This document shows, in pieces, positions 18,035 through 28,230 of a stretch of DNA of 64,000 nt; position 1 is the stretch's first letter; each line of letters opens with the position of its first letter. The stretch comes from Bacilli bacterium (lineage in GTDB: Bacteria; Bacillota_I; Bacilli_A; RFN20; CAG-826), in the NCBI GenBank assembly GCA_022641095.1, contig JALCDB010000001.1, positions 62,001 to 126,000 of the forward strand. Direction: 5' to 3'. Below the pieces are notes generated by a model, which searched no databases, had not been told where the DNA came from, and was given only the letters and a program-made list of their open reading frames with translations. A program made the position numbers and the translations under genes.

Positions 18035-18865
18035 TTATCGTTCCGTGGGGTCATTTTTGACGACCACCGCCTTCGAGGAAGGTTTCTTGTTCCTCTTCCT
18101 TTGCGGCTTCTTTTTGAAAATGCGCTTCAAGTGGGTGCGGCTTTCGGCCTTGGCGGCTTGAAGCAGTTCGGCCTTCCGTTCCTTGTTTTTCGCCACCACC
18201 TCATCCCCCATCGCGGCGATCTCGTCGCGCAACTCCTGATCCTCAAGCGGGGTCGAGGGGTCCTCCTCGGGCCCATTGACGAGATCGTCCAACCTCCGCA
18301 ACGGCTTGTTGAGGACGCGGAAGAAAGTCCGCTGCGGAGAGGAGATGCGGTCGACCGTCCTGACGACGGGGTTATCCATGAATTCGTCGAAATCCATCTC
18401 CAAAGCCACAAGGAGCATATGCGAGTACTTCGTGAAGGCGGCTTGGAAAGCCTGAAGCAGAATCTGGATGAAAAGGGCGACGATCGAGACGATGGTGAGG
18501 CACTTCTGAAGGAAACTGTCGTCAAAGACCACGATGGTGTAGATCGATAAGCCAACCGTGAACGCCCGCGAAACGATCTTGAAATAGGCGACGGCGCGAC
18601 GGACGCCGTTCCTCACCACCCGTTCATAAGAACCTTTTTTGAAAAAAGTGATCAGATAAAGGACGAAATAGACGAACGAGATTCCTAGAAGAGCGAGGTT
18701 GATGACGAAAAGCGGAAGGTTCTTGTTCTGGTAGACGTTAAAAACGTATAACCCCATCAGGATAAGTTGAACGACGATCTCGTAAACCCTTCTGAAAACG
18801 GCTAAATCAGACCAAATCTTATGAACGACCGCGGTCGTTTTGTCGGCGTCGAGCGATTTCATCAT
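18035..18865 (-). CDS. integral membrane protein of unknown function
   Basis: Several hydrophobic segments, Lys/Arg-rich C-terminus (RIFKKKPQRKRNKKPSSK); long ORF flanked by intergenic DNA. Confidence 0.6.
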   Translation of the reverse strand: MMKSLDADKTTAVVHKIWSDLAVFRRVYEIVVQLILMGLYVFNVYQNKNLPLFVINLALLGISFVYFVLYLITFFKKGSYERVVRNGVRRAVAYFKIVSRAFTVGLSIYTIVVFDDSFLQKCLTIVSIVALFIQILLQAFQAAFTKYSHMLLVALEMDFDEFMDNPVVRTVDRISSPQRTFFRVLNKPLRRLDDLVNGPEEDPSTPLEDQELRDEIAAMGDEVVAKNKERKAELLQAAKAESRTHLKRIFKKKPQRKRNKKPSSKAVVVKNDPTER

Positions 18866-19304
18866 ACCCCATGACCCTCTCGCGGTTCTATTCTACGGCA
18901 ACCGGCAGGGAAATGAAGGAAAAGGCGGTTTGACAAAGAAGCCGGGCATGATTCGATGCCCCGCACAACCGAGGCATCCTTTCGGCGAGGAAAATTTTAC
19001 GTTCGGCTCACCTCGCTTTTTTTCTTTGCGATGGGAAGCCGCTCGCAAAGCGAGCCGATTCGCCTTTTGGTTGACGAAGGGTCCGCTAGCGGCGCGGAAA
19101 GAGGTTCCCTTCGTGGCTCATGCCCTTGCCTGGATTCCGGAATAAAGAGCAGGCGAACCCGTTGCCTGCGCTTGACGAATCGGCGAGTCTCGTTTCCTTT
19201 CTTCCTTGCCCCGGGTCAGGAAAAAGGAAGGAAAACGAAAATGTTTCGCAACGAGGAAGGGTATGCGATTGCATTCGCGTGCACGCATGTATAGAATGCA
19301 AATA

Positions 19305-19385
19305 GTGAAAGGTAGAACCGGAGCAATTCGGCGACGCAAAACTAGAGGGTCTCGCCATCGTCGAGAGACAGCCAGTTGCCACGAA
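19305..19385 (+). promoter_or_regulatory. candidate c-di-GMP-I (GEMM) riboswitch aptamer
   Basis: GGTAGAACCGGAGCAATTCGGCGACGCAAAACTAGAGGGTCTCGCCATCGTCGAGAGACAGCCAGTTGCC. Has a short C/G helix before GACGCAAA, a GTCTC...GAGAC stem, and the AGCCAGTTGCC strand pairing back to 5' GGTA. Confidence 0.75.
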
Positions 19386-19397
19386 TAGGGCATTTTA

Positions 19398-21872
19398 ATG
19401 GCGGGACCAAAGAAGAAATCGTCAATTGGGAAATCGCGTCTCATCGTGAACGCGGTCCTTTTGATTCTCTCGATTCTCACGATGAGCGTGGCCAGTTACG
19501 CCTGGTTCGCCACCAGCCAGCAGGCGACCGACCAAATAACACTGAGAACCGACGGAAACGCCATTTCGATAGACGCCTATGCCTATCGCCAGAACTACGA
19601 GCTCGACGGCGAAGGGAACCCCATCCCGGTCGCCTACAGCAAAAACGGAGGGTCGGCTTTGCTGAACGCCACGAAAGGCGCGACCGACAGCGCGGGCAAT
19701 TACGCCGTCAACTTCTCGAGCGAGGCGCTGCAGACTTTCGCTTATGGCGACCTCTATAGCGGCGAACTCGCCGCCAACGAAGCGAACTTCCCCCATCTTT
19801 ATATCGAACTGCGCTACATCAAGCCCGCCCTTAACGGCTTCGTCCAGGCCGCCATATCGGATTTTTCCTACGCCCCCGACATCGCCGGGTTCACCAATAT
19901 AACGCAAGAGCTCGACTACCAGTACCGTTCCACCACCGTTCAGAACACCTCTTCGAGCAAGCACGTGAACGGCTTGAAGGCCGCCTACGCCGATTCCGCT
20001 TACGCGGCGAGCCCTTGGACTTCCCTCGGCTCTGCCCCGAGCGACATCGAGCTTTACAACAACACGACCGATATCTCCGGATACGCCTACGATCCGAGCT
20101 ACACCCCGCTCAACCAATGCTATGTCAGAGGTTTCTCCTCCAAGCACAATTCCGAATACTACTATTCGAAGGCGACCCTCATCGAGTTGCGGGTCGACCC
20201 CCTCGCCTGGATCAAGTATTTCAACGCGAACCCGGGGCTCGACGCGAGCCGGCTCAACTTCGGCATATCGTTCAGCATCTCCCTGAATTTCTCCTCGACC
20301 GCCTTCTTCTCCAACGACAAAGCGCCGAAGCTCGTCGTCTCGAAAACGAGGGCCAACTTAAGCGTCGACGGGGGCGCGACGGCCAGTTTCATCGCCTATA
20401 ATTTCTCCGCGACCCCAACGATAACGACGGCTTTTTCGGCCTCGGGGGTCGCCAGCGCGTCCGTTTCCGGAACGACGATCGCCCTTTCGGGCATAAGCGA
20501 AGGGAGCGCCATCCTCACCCTCACCGCATCCGCCCCTTCCGAAACCGCCTCCGCCACCATCGAGGTCAACGTCTATAGCGGCCCGACTCTAGCCCTGTCC
20601 AGTTCGGCGATGACGATGACCGAGGGCGAGGACGACCTCATATCCGTCGAGCCGATCCTCTTCCGCAATTCCCCGACCCTATCCGTCGCGAACTCCGATG
20701 AGAGCGTCGCTTCCGCCACGGTCGTCTCCTATTCCGTTCTCGTCGAGGCCCTTTCCGCCGGAACGACGACGGTGACGGTCAGCGGCCGCGCCGGCGACGG
20801 CCACGTCTACAGTTCCTCCTGCCTCATCACCGTCGAGGCCGGAACGAGGTCGCTGACTTCCATCGCTGTGACGAGCCTTCCGAGGAAAACCGCCTATATC
20901 GTCGGGCAATCCTTCAGCACCGAAGGGATGGTGGTGACGGGGAGCTACAGCGACGGGACCGTCGGCGCCGTTTCCGGCTACCGGGTCGCGCCGTCTTCGG
21001 GAACGATCTTCACCGAGGACGAGATCGGAAGCGTCGCGATCGAGGTTTCCTATTTCGACGAGACCGCCTCCTTCTCCGTCGAGGTCGCCGCCAACGACAA
21101 TTATCGGCTCGTCACCTCGTCCAGTTGCCTGATTCAGGGGGAACGGTATCTGATCGCCTCCGGTTCGTCTTTGTCCGAAAGCGTCGATATCTTGGGCATT
21201 GAAGAGGAAAACGAGCATCGGTCGGCCGTTTCGTCCATCGTGTCCTCCTCGACGCCGCCCAGCATCGCGTACTCCTCAGCCATGGATGCCCTCACCCTCA
21301 ACGGAAACGAGGACGGCTGGCTCCTGAAAGAGAAAATCGACGGGGTTTCGCAATACCTTAATTTCCCCGGAACCGGTTCCGGCCTCCTCGGCGCGACGGA
21401 TGGGAACGCGACCGGATGCGCGTGGTCCATCGCTTTCGACGAGGCGACCGGGCGGGCCCGGATCCAAAGCGCTTCCTCAAGCGGGACTTATCTCCAATAC
21501 GATTCCGCGAACGGGTGCTTCGACTGCGGGGCGTCCCCGGATACCGTTTTCCTGTTCACGAACTCCCTTTCGGTAGCGGACACCTCTTTGACGCTCGTCC
21601 CCTCTTCGCTTGAGCTGTTCGTCGGCGACAGCGACGGCGTGACCGCCAGCGAGGGCCAAGGGACCGTTCTCGTCTCGGCCGCCATCGCCGACCCAAGCGT
21701 CGCCAGCATCGCCGTTGACGGGAATTACATCGAAGTGACGGGCCTCGCCGCGGGAACCACCTCGCTCACCGTCGTCGGCAAGGGCAACACGGGCGAGGTG
21801 AGGTCGAGTTGCCCCGTGACCGTTACGGACCCACCGCCGGAGGAAACCCCGGATACGGGGACGAATCCATGA
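19398..21872 (+). CDS. secreted or anchored surface protein with Ig-like (Big) repeats and a SipW/TasA-like signal segment
   Basis: N-terminus KSRLIVNAVLLILSILTMSVASYAWFATSQQ; repeated Big-like units (e.g. VEALSAGTTTVTVSGRAGDGHVYSSSCLITV and VTGLAAGTTSLTVVGKGNTGEVRSSCPVTV); C-terminal TDPPPEETPDTG. Confidence 0.8.
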   Translation: MAGPKKKSSIGKSRLIVNAVLLILSILTMSVASYAWFATSQQATDQITLRTDGNAISIDAYAYRQNYELDGEGNPIPVAYSKNGGSALLNATKGATDSAGNYAVNFSSEALQTFAYGDLYSGELAANEANFPHLYIELRYIKPALNGFVQAAISDFSYAPDIAGFTNITQELDYQYRSTTVQNTSSSKHVNGLKAAYADSAYAASPWTSLGSAPSDIELYNNTTDISGYAYDPSYTPLNQCYVRGFSSKHNSEYYYSKATLIELRVDPLAWIKYFNANPGLDASRLNFGISFSISLNFSSTAFFSNDKAPKLVVSKTRANLSVDGGATASFIAYNFSATPTITTAFSASGVASASVSGTTIALSGISEGSAILTLTASAPSETASATIEVNVYSGPTLALSSSAMTMTEGEDDLISVEPILFRNSPTLSVANSDESVASATVVSYSVLVEALSAGTTTVTVSGRAGDGHVYSSSCLITVEAGTRSLTSIAVTSLPRKTAYIVGQSFSTEGMVVTGSYSDGTVGAVSGYRVAPSSGTIFTEDEIGSVAIEVSYFDETASFSVEVAANDNYRLVTSSSCLIQGERYLIASGSSLSESVDILGIEEENEHRSAVSSIVSSSTPPSIAYSSAMDALTLNGNEDGWLLKEKIDGVSQYLNFPGTGSGLLGATDGNATGCAWSIAFDEATGRARIQSASSSGTYLQYDSANGCFDCGASPDTVFLFTNSLSVADTSLTLVPSSLELFVGDSDGVTASEGQGTVLVSAAIADPSVASIAVDGNYIEVTGLAAGTTSLTVVGKGNTGEVRSSCPVTVTDPPPEETPDTGTNP

Positions 21873-24523
21873 AGGAAACGCCAAGGAAGAAACTGAAAGG
21901 CACCCTCGGGGGCATCCTCGCGATAGCGATGGCCGCTTTCGTTTCGCTCAACGCCGTGAGCGCCCTCGCCGCCTACCTTTCCATCAGCCGGGACTTTTTC
22001 TCCGCCGACTACCGAACCGACGAGATCGGGGACACCTATTTCAGCGGGGGCGGCGGGACGAGCGAGGACCCGTACCTGATCGATAACGCGCAGAATCTGC
22101 GGAACCTCCAAAAGCTCAACGCCCTGGGACTCTTTTCCTCGGCGACCTGCTTTTCGCTTGGCAGTTCCTTCGTCTGGGACGACGCGGCGAAGCCCCTCCT
22201 GCCGATAGGAAGCGACGACCAGCCCTTCGACGGGACCTTCAACGGGCAAGGCAACACGATAACCTCGCTCGTGGTCGACGGCGACAACACCTGGGACGTC
22301 GGGATGTTCGGCTACGTCGGGATCAACGGCACGATCGAGAATTTCTTCCTCGACGCCCCGACCATCTGCCTCGGCGCCAACGACGGGGGCGGCTCCTCGG
22401 CGACGACCAACCCCCTCGACGTTTACCTGAAAAGCGCGGCCCAAGCGCTCCCCGAACCCCAAGGGAAAGACGCCGGGACGGGCTTAACGTGGACGAACGC
22501 GTCCGCTTCCTCGACGATTTCCGGATTGCAGCAAAGCGTGAGCGCCTCCATAGGCGGGACGACGAGGACCTTCCCCATCGATTGGAAATCGAGCGACCCG
22601 AGCCTTCTGAGCGAAAACGCCGACGGGACGTGGTCGACGCACGCCAATGGCCTCAGCGAGAACCCGGACACGGACCTTTACCAGGTCATGCTCACCGGAC
22701 GGGTCTACGGCCGCGTCGACGGGCAGGTGATGCCCTACACCCTCGAACGCTACGAAGTCGTCATCTACGGAAACGGGCTCATAACCGATGACACGGTCAG
22801 CCTTGAGACCGGGACGAGCTCCGCCGCCACCACCGTGACGCGCGGGATGTTCAAAACCATCTGGCCCCTCGACGGCAACGGAGCGGACACCGAATACCAT
22901 TCGATATACGTCGGCTTCTTTTGCGGCCATCTCGACGGGATGGCCACTTATCTCGGGCTCGTCGGGGGCAACTCCGCCTCGGGTTCCGCCAACGGCAAAA
23001 TCGTCGTTTCGGGAAGGATCGCCGAATCGCGGACCTGCCTCATCGGGCGCTGCCGCGGCGACGATGTGCGCGATGGCACCGGATCCAACCAATTCGGCCA
23101 TACGTACGACTTCACCAAGAACACGGACAGCTGGACCGCGATCGAGGCGCCGACCCAGGGCGCCTACACGGACCCTTCCCAGTTCAGCGCCCAGAACACC
23201 GCGGCGCAGAGCCTTAACGCGAAGTACGGGGTCGAATCGGCCAGCGACACCTATAAGTACCTGCGCCTTTACCCAAGCGTCACCCATGGCGCGGTCTCCT
23301 ACGATTACGAAGGGGAGGACGGCTCTTCGCAAACGGCCAGCGACGTGAGAACGCTCACGTTTTCCCACGCTTTGCAAGCCAACACCTACACCGCCTACCA
23401 CCGGACCAACTTCGCCTGGCCGACCTCCGACCTCAACGGGGACGGCCAACTTGACCAAAACGACATCCCGGAAGACGAGGAGGAAACGCGCTCCGACGTC
23501 ACGAGGAAACTAAGGAACTCAAGCGTGGACAACAACATGAACCTCGCGGCGGACTTCGCGCTCAATAACGGCATTTGGATCAGCACCAAGGGGGCCAACG
23601 ACGACGTCATGAACACCCTCATGGGCAATAACGTCTTCACCCTCAATTTCCGGATAACCTACGTGGCGAGCACCTCCAACCCGAACAAAACCGCCAATTC
23701 CTGGCAAATCCTTTACAACAACTACAACCCCCACATCGCCCGCCTGCAGATCACGAATTTCTGGGGTTATCTGTTTTTGGGCAGTTACTACGCCTTTATC
23801 TACAAGGACAGCCCGCTTCAGAATCTCCTTTGGTTCGACCTCCATCACCCCATGACGACGACCGACGACAGCACTTTCGCCCCCGTCACGGAAAACGGCG
23901 CGGACGCCTCCTACTACACCCCGGTTCCAATCGTCGCCGACGGAAGCCTCCAAGAAGCCAACGTGAGCGTCACCGTCGACCGCAACTCCTCCTTCTGGAC
24001 GACCATGTTCACGAATTGGCTCAGCAACGACACCTGGTATCCGTGCTTCGCTATCGGAGCCGGGAAGACGGATTCCTTGTCCCATGGCAACACGGCGTTC
24101 GATTACTGGTCCACCACCTCATCGCAGCGAGGGCTCCCCAACACAAACGAGCAGTTCTTTCACGATTCGTTCGCCCTCAACGGCGACCTCGATCTGAACT
24201 TGCTTTCCTTTCAGTGCATCTTCACCAACGCCAACGGCAACATCACCGACCTCATGAACAACGTCGACTACATCTACGACAAAACCGACTGCGCTTACGA
24301 CGCCAGCGCCGGCGCGTTCTCGGACTGGAACCGTTCGAGCGGGGTCAAGGTGAATTTCGACGTCACGACCGCCCTCACCAGCGGGAACTCCACCTATTAT
24401 TTCTACCGGGAAGTCGGCAACGGCGGCATCAATTCGACCGTCCACGCCCTTTATTCCAACGCGAATTACAAGCCCGCCAACGACGACAATTACCAAAAAG
24501 CGGACATCGAGGCCGTCCCATGA
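21869..24523 (+). CDS. large secreted surface protein
   Basis: Start MKETPRKKLKGTLGGILAIAMAAFVSLNAVSALAAYLSIS (hydrophobic leader); GLUG-like DGTFNGQGNTITSLVVDG...VGMFGYVG; ATGA overlap with the upstream stop. Confidence 0.8.
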   Translation: MKETPRKKLKGTLGGILAIAMAAFVSLNAVSALAAYLSISRDFFSADYRTDEIGDTYFSGGGGTSEDPYLIDNAQNLRNLQKLNALGLFSSATCFSLGSSFVWDDAAKPLLPIGSDDQPFDGTFNGQGNTITSLVVDGDNTWDVGMFGYVGINGTIENFFLDAPTICLGANDGGGSSATTNPLDVYLKSAAQALPEPQGKDAGTGLTWTNASASSTISGLQQSVSASIGGTTRTFPIDWKSSDPSLLSENADGTWSTHANGLSENPDTDLYQVMLTGRVYGRVDGQVMPYTLERYEVVIYGNGLITDDTVSLETGTSSAATTVTRGMFKTIWPLDGNGADTEYHSIYVGFFCGHLDGMATYLGLVGGNSASGSANGKIVVSGRIAESRTCLIGRCRGDDVRDGTGSNQFGHTYDFTKNTDSWTAIEAPTQGAYTDPSQFSAQNTAAQSLNAKYGVESASDTYKYLRLYPSVTHGAVSYDYEGEDGSSQTASDVRTLTFSHALQANTYTAYHRTNFAWPTSDLNGDGQLDQNDIPEDEEETRSDVTRKLRNSSVDNNMNLAADFALNNGIWISTKGANDDVMNTLMGNNVFTLNFRITYVASTSNPNKTANSWQILYNNYNPHIARLQITNFWGYLFLGSYYAFIYKDSPLQNLLWFDLHHPMTTTDDSTFAPVTENGADASYYTPVPIVADGSLQEANVSVTVDRNSSFWTTMFTNWLSNDTWYPCFAIGAGKTDSLSHGNTAFDYWSTTSSQRGLPNTNEQFFHDSFALNGDLDLNLLSFQCIFTNANGNITDLMNNVDYIYDKTDCAYDASAGAFSDWNRSSGVKVNFDVTTALTSGNSTYYFYREVGNGGINSTVHALYSNANYKPANDDNYQKADIEAVP

Positions 24524-25377
24524 ACGGACGCTCCCGGCTTAAAATGGCCGCCGAAATAGCCTTGATCGCGCTCACGGTCGGTTCTTTGTCCGTCGGCACT
24601 TACGCTTGGTTCTCGATGCAAAACCGGGCGACGGCGACCCTTTGGAGCATGCACATCGTAAAAGGGCTGAGCAACAAACTGAAATACTATCGGGGCAACT
24701 ACGATCCCGCGAGCGCCTCCTACACCGGTTATCCCGACATCCGGATGAGCGGAGTCGGCCCCTCCAACGCCTCGACGGTGTCTTCCTACGCCTCGGATTT
24801 CATCACCGTCCCCGGCGGGAAGTTCTCGTCCGGAGGGCCGCTTGACATCTCCCATCTGACCCCCGGATACTGCCAAACTTTCTCTTTCGAGGTCGGAAAC
24901 GATTCGGGAGCGGACATCCCGGTGGAGATGGACCTGACCTCCTTTCTTTCCCCCGAAAGCCCAACCAACCGGATTTACGACGGCGGGAACACCGATTGTC
25001 CCATCACCCTCGGAAGCGCGATCGACATCTATGCCAAAGGCTATGAGCTGAGCGATGACGACGTGGCCAACACCGCCTTCGCCAACTCTTTCGTCAAGGA
25101 TTACATGGAAGCGGCCCCTGAGGACCGTTTCACGTACCATGATATCCGCGACGGAGCGGGCCAAAAATACGTTCTCTATGATGGCATGATCCCAGGGAAG
25201 AAGACCTATATCGTTTTTCTCACCCTCGAGTTCACCGACTTGGGGGATACGTTTTACGCCTACGAGGGCACGGACGGAACCTACCTCTATTACGTTCGCT
25301 CCCCAAACGGAAGCAGCGACTGCTACCAAGGCCTTACCTTCGCGCTAAAGGATATTTTCATCAAGAACCCGGAATGA
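24520..25377 (+). CDS. secreted protein with a SipW/TasA-like N-terminus
   Basis: MNGRSRLKMAAEIALIALTVGSLSVGTYAWFSMQNRATATLW; ATGA overlap with the upstream stop. The ORF track starts at 23830 only because the frame is open. Confidence 0.8.
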   Translation: MNGRSRLKMAAEIALIALTVGSLSVGTYAWFSMQNRATATLWSMHIVKGLSNKLKYYRGNYDPASASYTGYPDIRMSGVGPSNASTVSSYASDFITVPGGKFSSGGPLDISHLTPGYCQTFSFEVGNDSGADIPVEMDLTSFLSPESPTNRIYDGGNTDCPITLGSAIDIYAKGYELSDDDVANTAFANSFVKDYMEAAPEDRFTYHDIRDGAGQKYVLYDGMIPGKKTYIVFLTLEFTDLGDTFYAYEGTDGTYLYYVRSPNGSSDCYQGLTFALKDIFIKNPE

Positions 25378-25469
25378 GAAAAAGGATCTTGATTATCGCC
25401 TTTTTTAAGGCCTTATGAGTGCAAAAAGGCGGCTGTGGTGCTAAATTTTAGGTAAGAAGGCTACGCAAA

Positions 25470-26465
25470 ATGGATTCACGCTACTCGAAGATGAACTATC
25501 GCCGTTGCGGCGATTCGGGGCTGATGCTGCCCGAGGTTTCCCTAGGGCTATGGCACAATTTCGGGAAAAACTCCGACTATGGCAATATGAAAGAGATGAT
25601 CCTCACGGCTTTCGACAACGGGATAACCTACTTCGACTTGGCTAACAACTATGGGCCGGGGCCGGGCGAGGCGGAGCGGAATTTCGGGAAAATCCTTCGT
25701 GAGGAGCTTCTTTCCCACCGCCACGAACTTCTAATAGCCACGAAAGCCGGCTATACCATGTGGGATGGGCCTTACGGCGATTTCGGAAGCCGCAAATACC
25801 TTATGGCGTCAATCGACGAGAGCCTCGAAAGGATAGGGTTAAGTTACGTGGACATCTTCTACCACCACCGAATGGACAAGAACACCCCGCTCGAGGAAAC
25901 TATGGGGGCGCTCGAGGACATCGTCCGAAGCGGCAAGGCCCTTTACGTCGGGCTATCGAATTACGATGGGCCGACGTTAAAGAAAGCCGCGGGCATTCTC
26001 TCTTCCCGCCACGTGCCTTTCATCGTGAATCAAAACCGCTATTCGATTTTCGATCGGAGCATAGAGAAGAACGGACTTCTCAACGCGACCGCTTCTTTGA
26101 GAAAGGGGCTCGTCTGCTTTTCGCCTCTGGCCCAAGGGCTTCTTACCAACCGCTACCTCAAAGGCATACCCGCCGACTCGCGGGTGCGGACCGACGGCCG
26201 TTTCTTAAAGGAAAAAGACATCACGGAAGGGAAGCTCACCCGCATTAGGTCGCTGAACGAGATGGCTCTTTCCAAAGGCATGAGTCTCGCCGAGATGGCT
26301 TTGGCGTGGGTTCTATCCCATAGCGAGGTCACGAGCGTCATCGTCGGAGCCAGCAAGGCGAGCCAGATAATCGATGACGTCAAGGCCATATCGTTTAAGC
26401 GCCTCGGCGACGACGAGATAAAGGCGATCGACGATATCGTCTTTCCAGAAAAAAATGACGATTGA
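25470..26465 (+). CDS. aldo/keto reductase
   Basis: YRRCGDSGLMLPEVSLGLW, GITYFDLANNYGPGPGEAERNFG, YVDIFYHHRMD, GKALYVGLSNYDG, TSVIVGASKASQI. Confidence 0.93.
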   Translation: MDSRYSKMNYRRCGDSGLMLPEVSLGLWHNFGKNSDYGNMKEMILTAFDNGITYFDLANNYGPGPGEAERNFGKILREELLSHRHELLIATKAGYTMWDGPYGDFGSRKYLMASIDESLERIGLSYVDIFYHHRMDKNTPLEETMGALEDIVRSGKALYVGLSNYDGPTLKKAAGILSSRHVPFIVNQNRYSIFDRSIEKNGLLNATASLRKGLVCFSPLAQGLLTNRYLKGIPADSRVRTDGRFLKEKDITEGKLTRIRSLNEMALSKGMSLAEMALAWVLSHSEVTSVIVGASKASQIIDDVKAISFKRLGDDEIKAIDDIVFPEKNDD

Positions 26466-27018
26466 AGAGTTGGCTTGCGAAGTTGAGGAATGTCGGCGCT
26501 GCCCCTTGTTTTCGACGCGCAAAACACCTCTGTTGGGGTCTGGGAACATCCGTTCCAAGATCATGTTCGTCGGCGAGGCCCCCGGGGAGAAAGAGGACGA
26601 AAGCGGAGTCGCCTTCGTGGGCCCGGCCGGGAAAGTCCTCGATGAGGAAATGGCGTTTTTGGGTCTTAGCAGAGACAGCGCCTATCTTTGCAACGTCATC
26701 AAATGCCGACCCCCATACAACCGAACCCCAAGCCGAAGCGAGCAAGAGGCCTGCCTCCCTTTCCTAAGATGGCAGTTCCTCTTCATGAGGCCGCGCATGA
26801 TGATTCTCCTTGGTTCGGTGGCCTCGAAGGCCATCATCGACCCCCATTTCAGCATCATGGCCGCCCACGGGAAGATAGTAGAGAGGAAGGGGGTTCTCAT
26901 GTGCCCGACTTTCCATCCGTCAGCCATCCTGCGCGACCCGATGAAAAAAGACGTCGCATGGAAGGACTTAGCAGCGTTCAAGGAAGCGATCGACAGGGAA
27001 AAGCTTCGAAACGTCTGA
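26455..27018 (+). CDS. family 4/5-type uracil-DNA glycosylase
   Basis: CRRCPLFSTRKTPLLGSGN, IMFVGEAPGEKEDESGVAFVGPAGKVLDEEM, YLCNVIKCRPPYNRTP, CPTFHPSAILRDP; Fe-S cysteines. Confidence 0.92.
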   Translation: MTIEELACEVEECRRCPLFSTRKTPLLGSGNIRSKIMFVGEAPGEKEDESGVAFVGPAGKVLDEEMAFLGLSRDSAYLCNVIKCRPPYNRTPSRSEQEACLPFLRWQFLFMRPRMMILLGSVASKAIIDPHFSIMAAHGKIVERKGVLMCPTFHPSAILRDPMKKDVAWKDLAAFKEAIDREKLRNV

Positions 27019-27109
27019 GGCCGGCATTTCCTTGCGGTTCGGCGTTTTTAGAGGTGGCAAAGATGTTTTCGTGCGCGAAGAAACCCTCGACTGGACTGCC
27101 ACGATAAAA

Positions 27110-27589
27110 TCAGTGTCTCTGCTGCGCTACGTTCTTGTCGATTTCCCTTAACAAATCGGACTCCGGAACGATGACCCATTGCCTTTTTTCTCCGAAAACA
27201 ATGGAAAAATCGCCAAACCTTTCGATCCTGCGAGGCTTCATGACTTTCCTTAACGCTACCGTTTGCCCGCTTCGTTTGGAATCCGATCGGGTGCATTGAA
27301 CCTCCAATGTTCCTTCGCGCTTCAAATTGGCCGTGCATTCCCCATAGATGTGAACTCCGCCATCGGTGAAAGTGAGATACCACGCAATCCCGGCCAGCGC
27401 TGCAAGCGGGACGACCGCAACGAGAAACGCGATTCTCGCAGACTGATTCTCAACGAGCCCGGCAAGGACTCCATCGATGATGAGAGCGAGATCGACCGCG
27501 ATAAACCCCAATATGCCCCATCTCTTCTTCTGCCGCATTATCCTTCCGAAATCCTGTTTGGATAAGGAATACCTATATAAAACATCCAT
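27110..27589 (-). CDS. membrane protein, YcxB-like
   Basis: Two N-terminal TM segments followed by a ~70-aa soluble region with VMKPRRIERFGDFSIVFGEKRQWVIVP. Confidence 0.5.
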   Translation of the reverse strand: MDVLYRYSLSKQDFGRIMRQKKRWGILGFIAVDLALIIDGVLAGLVENQSARIAFLVAVVPLAALAGIAWYLTFTDGGVHIYGECTANLKREGTLEVQCTRSDSKRSGQTVALRKVMKPRRIERFGDFSIVFGEKRQWVIVPESDLLREIDKNVAQQRH

Positions 27590-27593
27590 ATCA

Positions 27594-28202
27594 TCATTTC
27601 TCCAAAAGAGTCCTTGCTTGCCTATATGATTCGAAGCCTCTCACCGTGCCATCGATTCCAGAATGCTTAATTTGAAACGAAATATAATTACTATTATAGA
27701 AATTATAGTCATCGCACGAATAAAATGGTGACCAATCAAGATAATGGTTATTGCCGGAATTCTCAAAACGATATCTGTATCTTAGAATCTTCGTTTCGTT
27801 TTCGTTGCTGCCCTTTCCAACGGAAAAGGTCTGCTGAACGCCCACTAAATAGGCCAATAAATCTTTTTTCCTGGCTAAAGACTGAGCGTTTGTTTGGTTC
27901 ATTTTGTCAGGGTTAATTCTAGGGAATTTTTCGTTTTCCTTGAGAATTTTTTTATTTCCATTAGAGTCTAGTGACGAAATCTCGGATCTGCCCGCGCACT
28001 TTGAGTCAAGAATCTCGAACTCATCTCCGCCCGTTCGGTCAAATTCAGACGAACTATGAAACTGGTAATCATAGTCATCAACGGCTTTTTTTTCACATTC
28101 AAGATCGACTTCAATCCCAGAAATCGAACTGGCAACAAAGCTCACCAAAATTGCTAGATAGATTGTTTTCAACATTTCAACACCCCAATTTTTATGTTTC
28201 AA
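27594..28202 (-). CDS. hypothetical exported protein
   Basis: Hydrophobic leader MLKTIYLAILVSFVASSISG; AT-rich relative to neighbours. Confidence 0.45.
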   Translation of the reverse strand: MKHKNWGVEMLKTIYLAILVSFVASSISGIEVDLECEKKAVDDYDYQFHSSSEFDRTGGDEFEILDSKCAGRSEISSLDSNGNKKILKENEKFPRINPDKMNQTNAQSLARKKDLLAYLVGVQQTFSVGKGSNENETKILRYRYRFENSGNNHYLDWSPFYSCDDYNFYNSNYISFQIKHSGIDGTVRGFESYRQARTLLEK

Positions 28203-28230
28203 ATATTATTTTAATATTAAAAATACCAAG

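Noticed and set aside
18866-19300. Several overlapping small ORFs upstream of the riboswitch
   Set aside because: They overlap in all frames without RBS or domain support; treated as intergenic/leader DNA.
22484-23458. 324-aa minus ORF and other long ORFs opposite the surface operon
   Set aside because: Shadow ORFs of 21869-24523; the sense frame has leader, coupling and domain support.
23830-24519. 5' extension of the third surface gene in the ORF track
   Set aside because: Out-of-frame translation of the upstream gene; the real start at 24520 has the ATGA overlap and a signal-like N-terminus.
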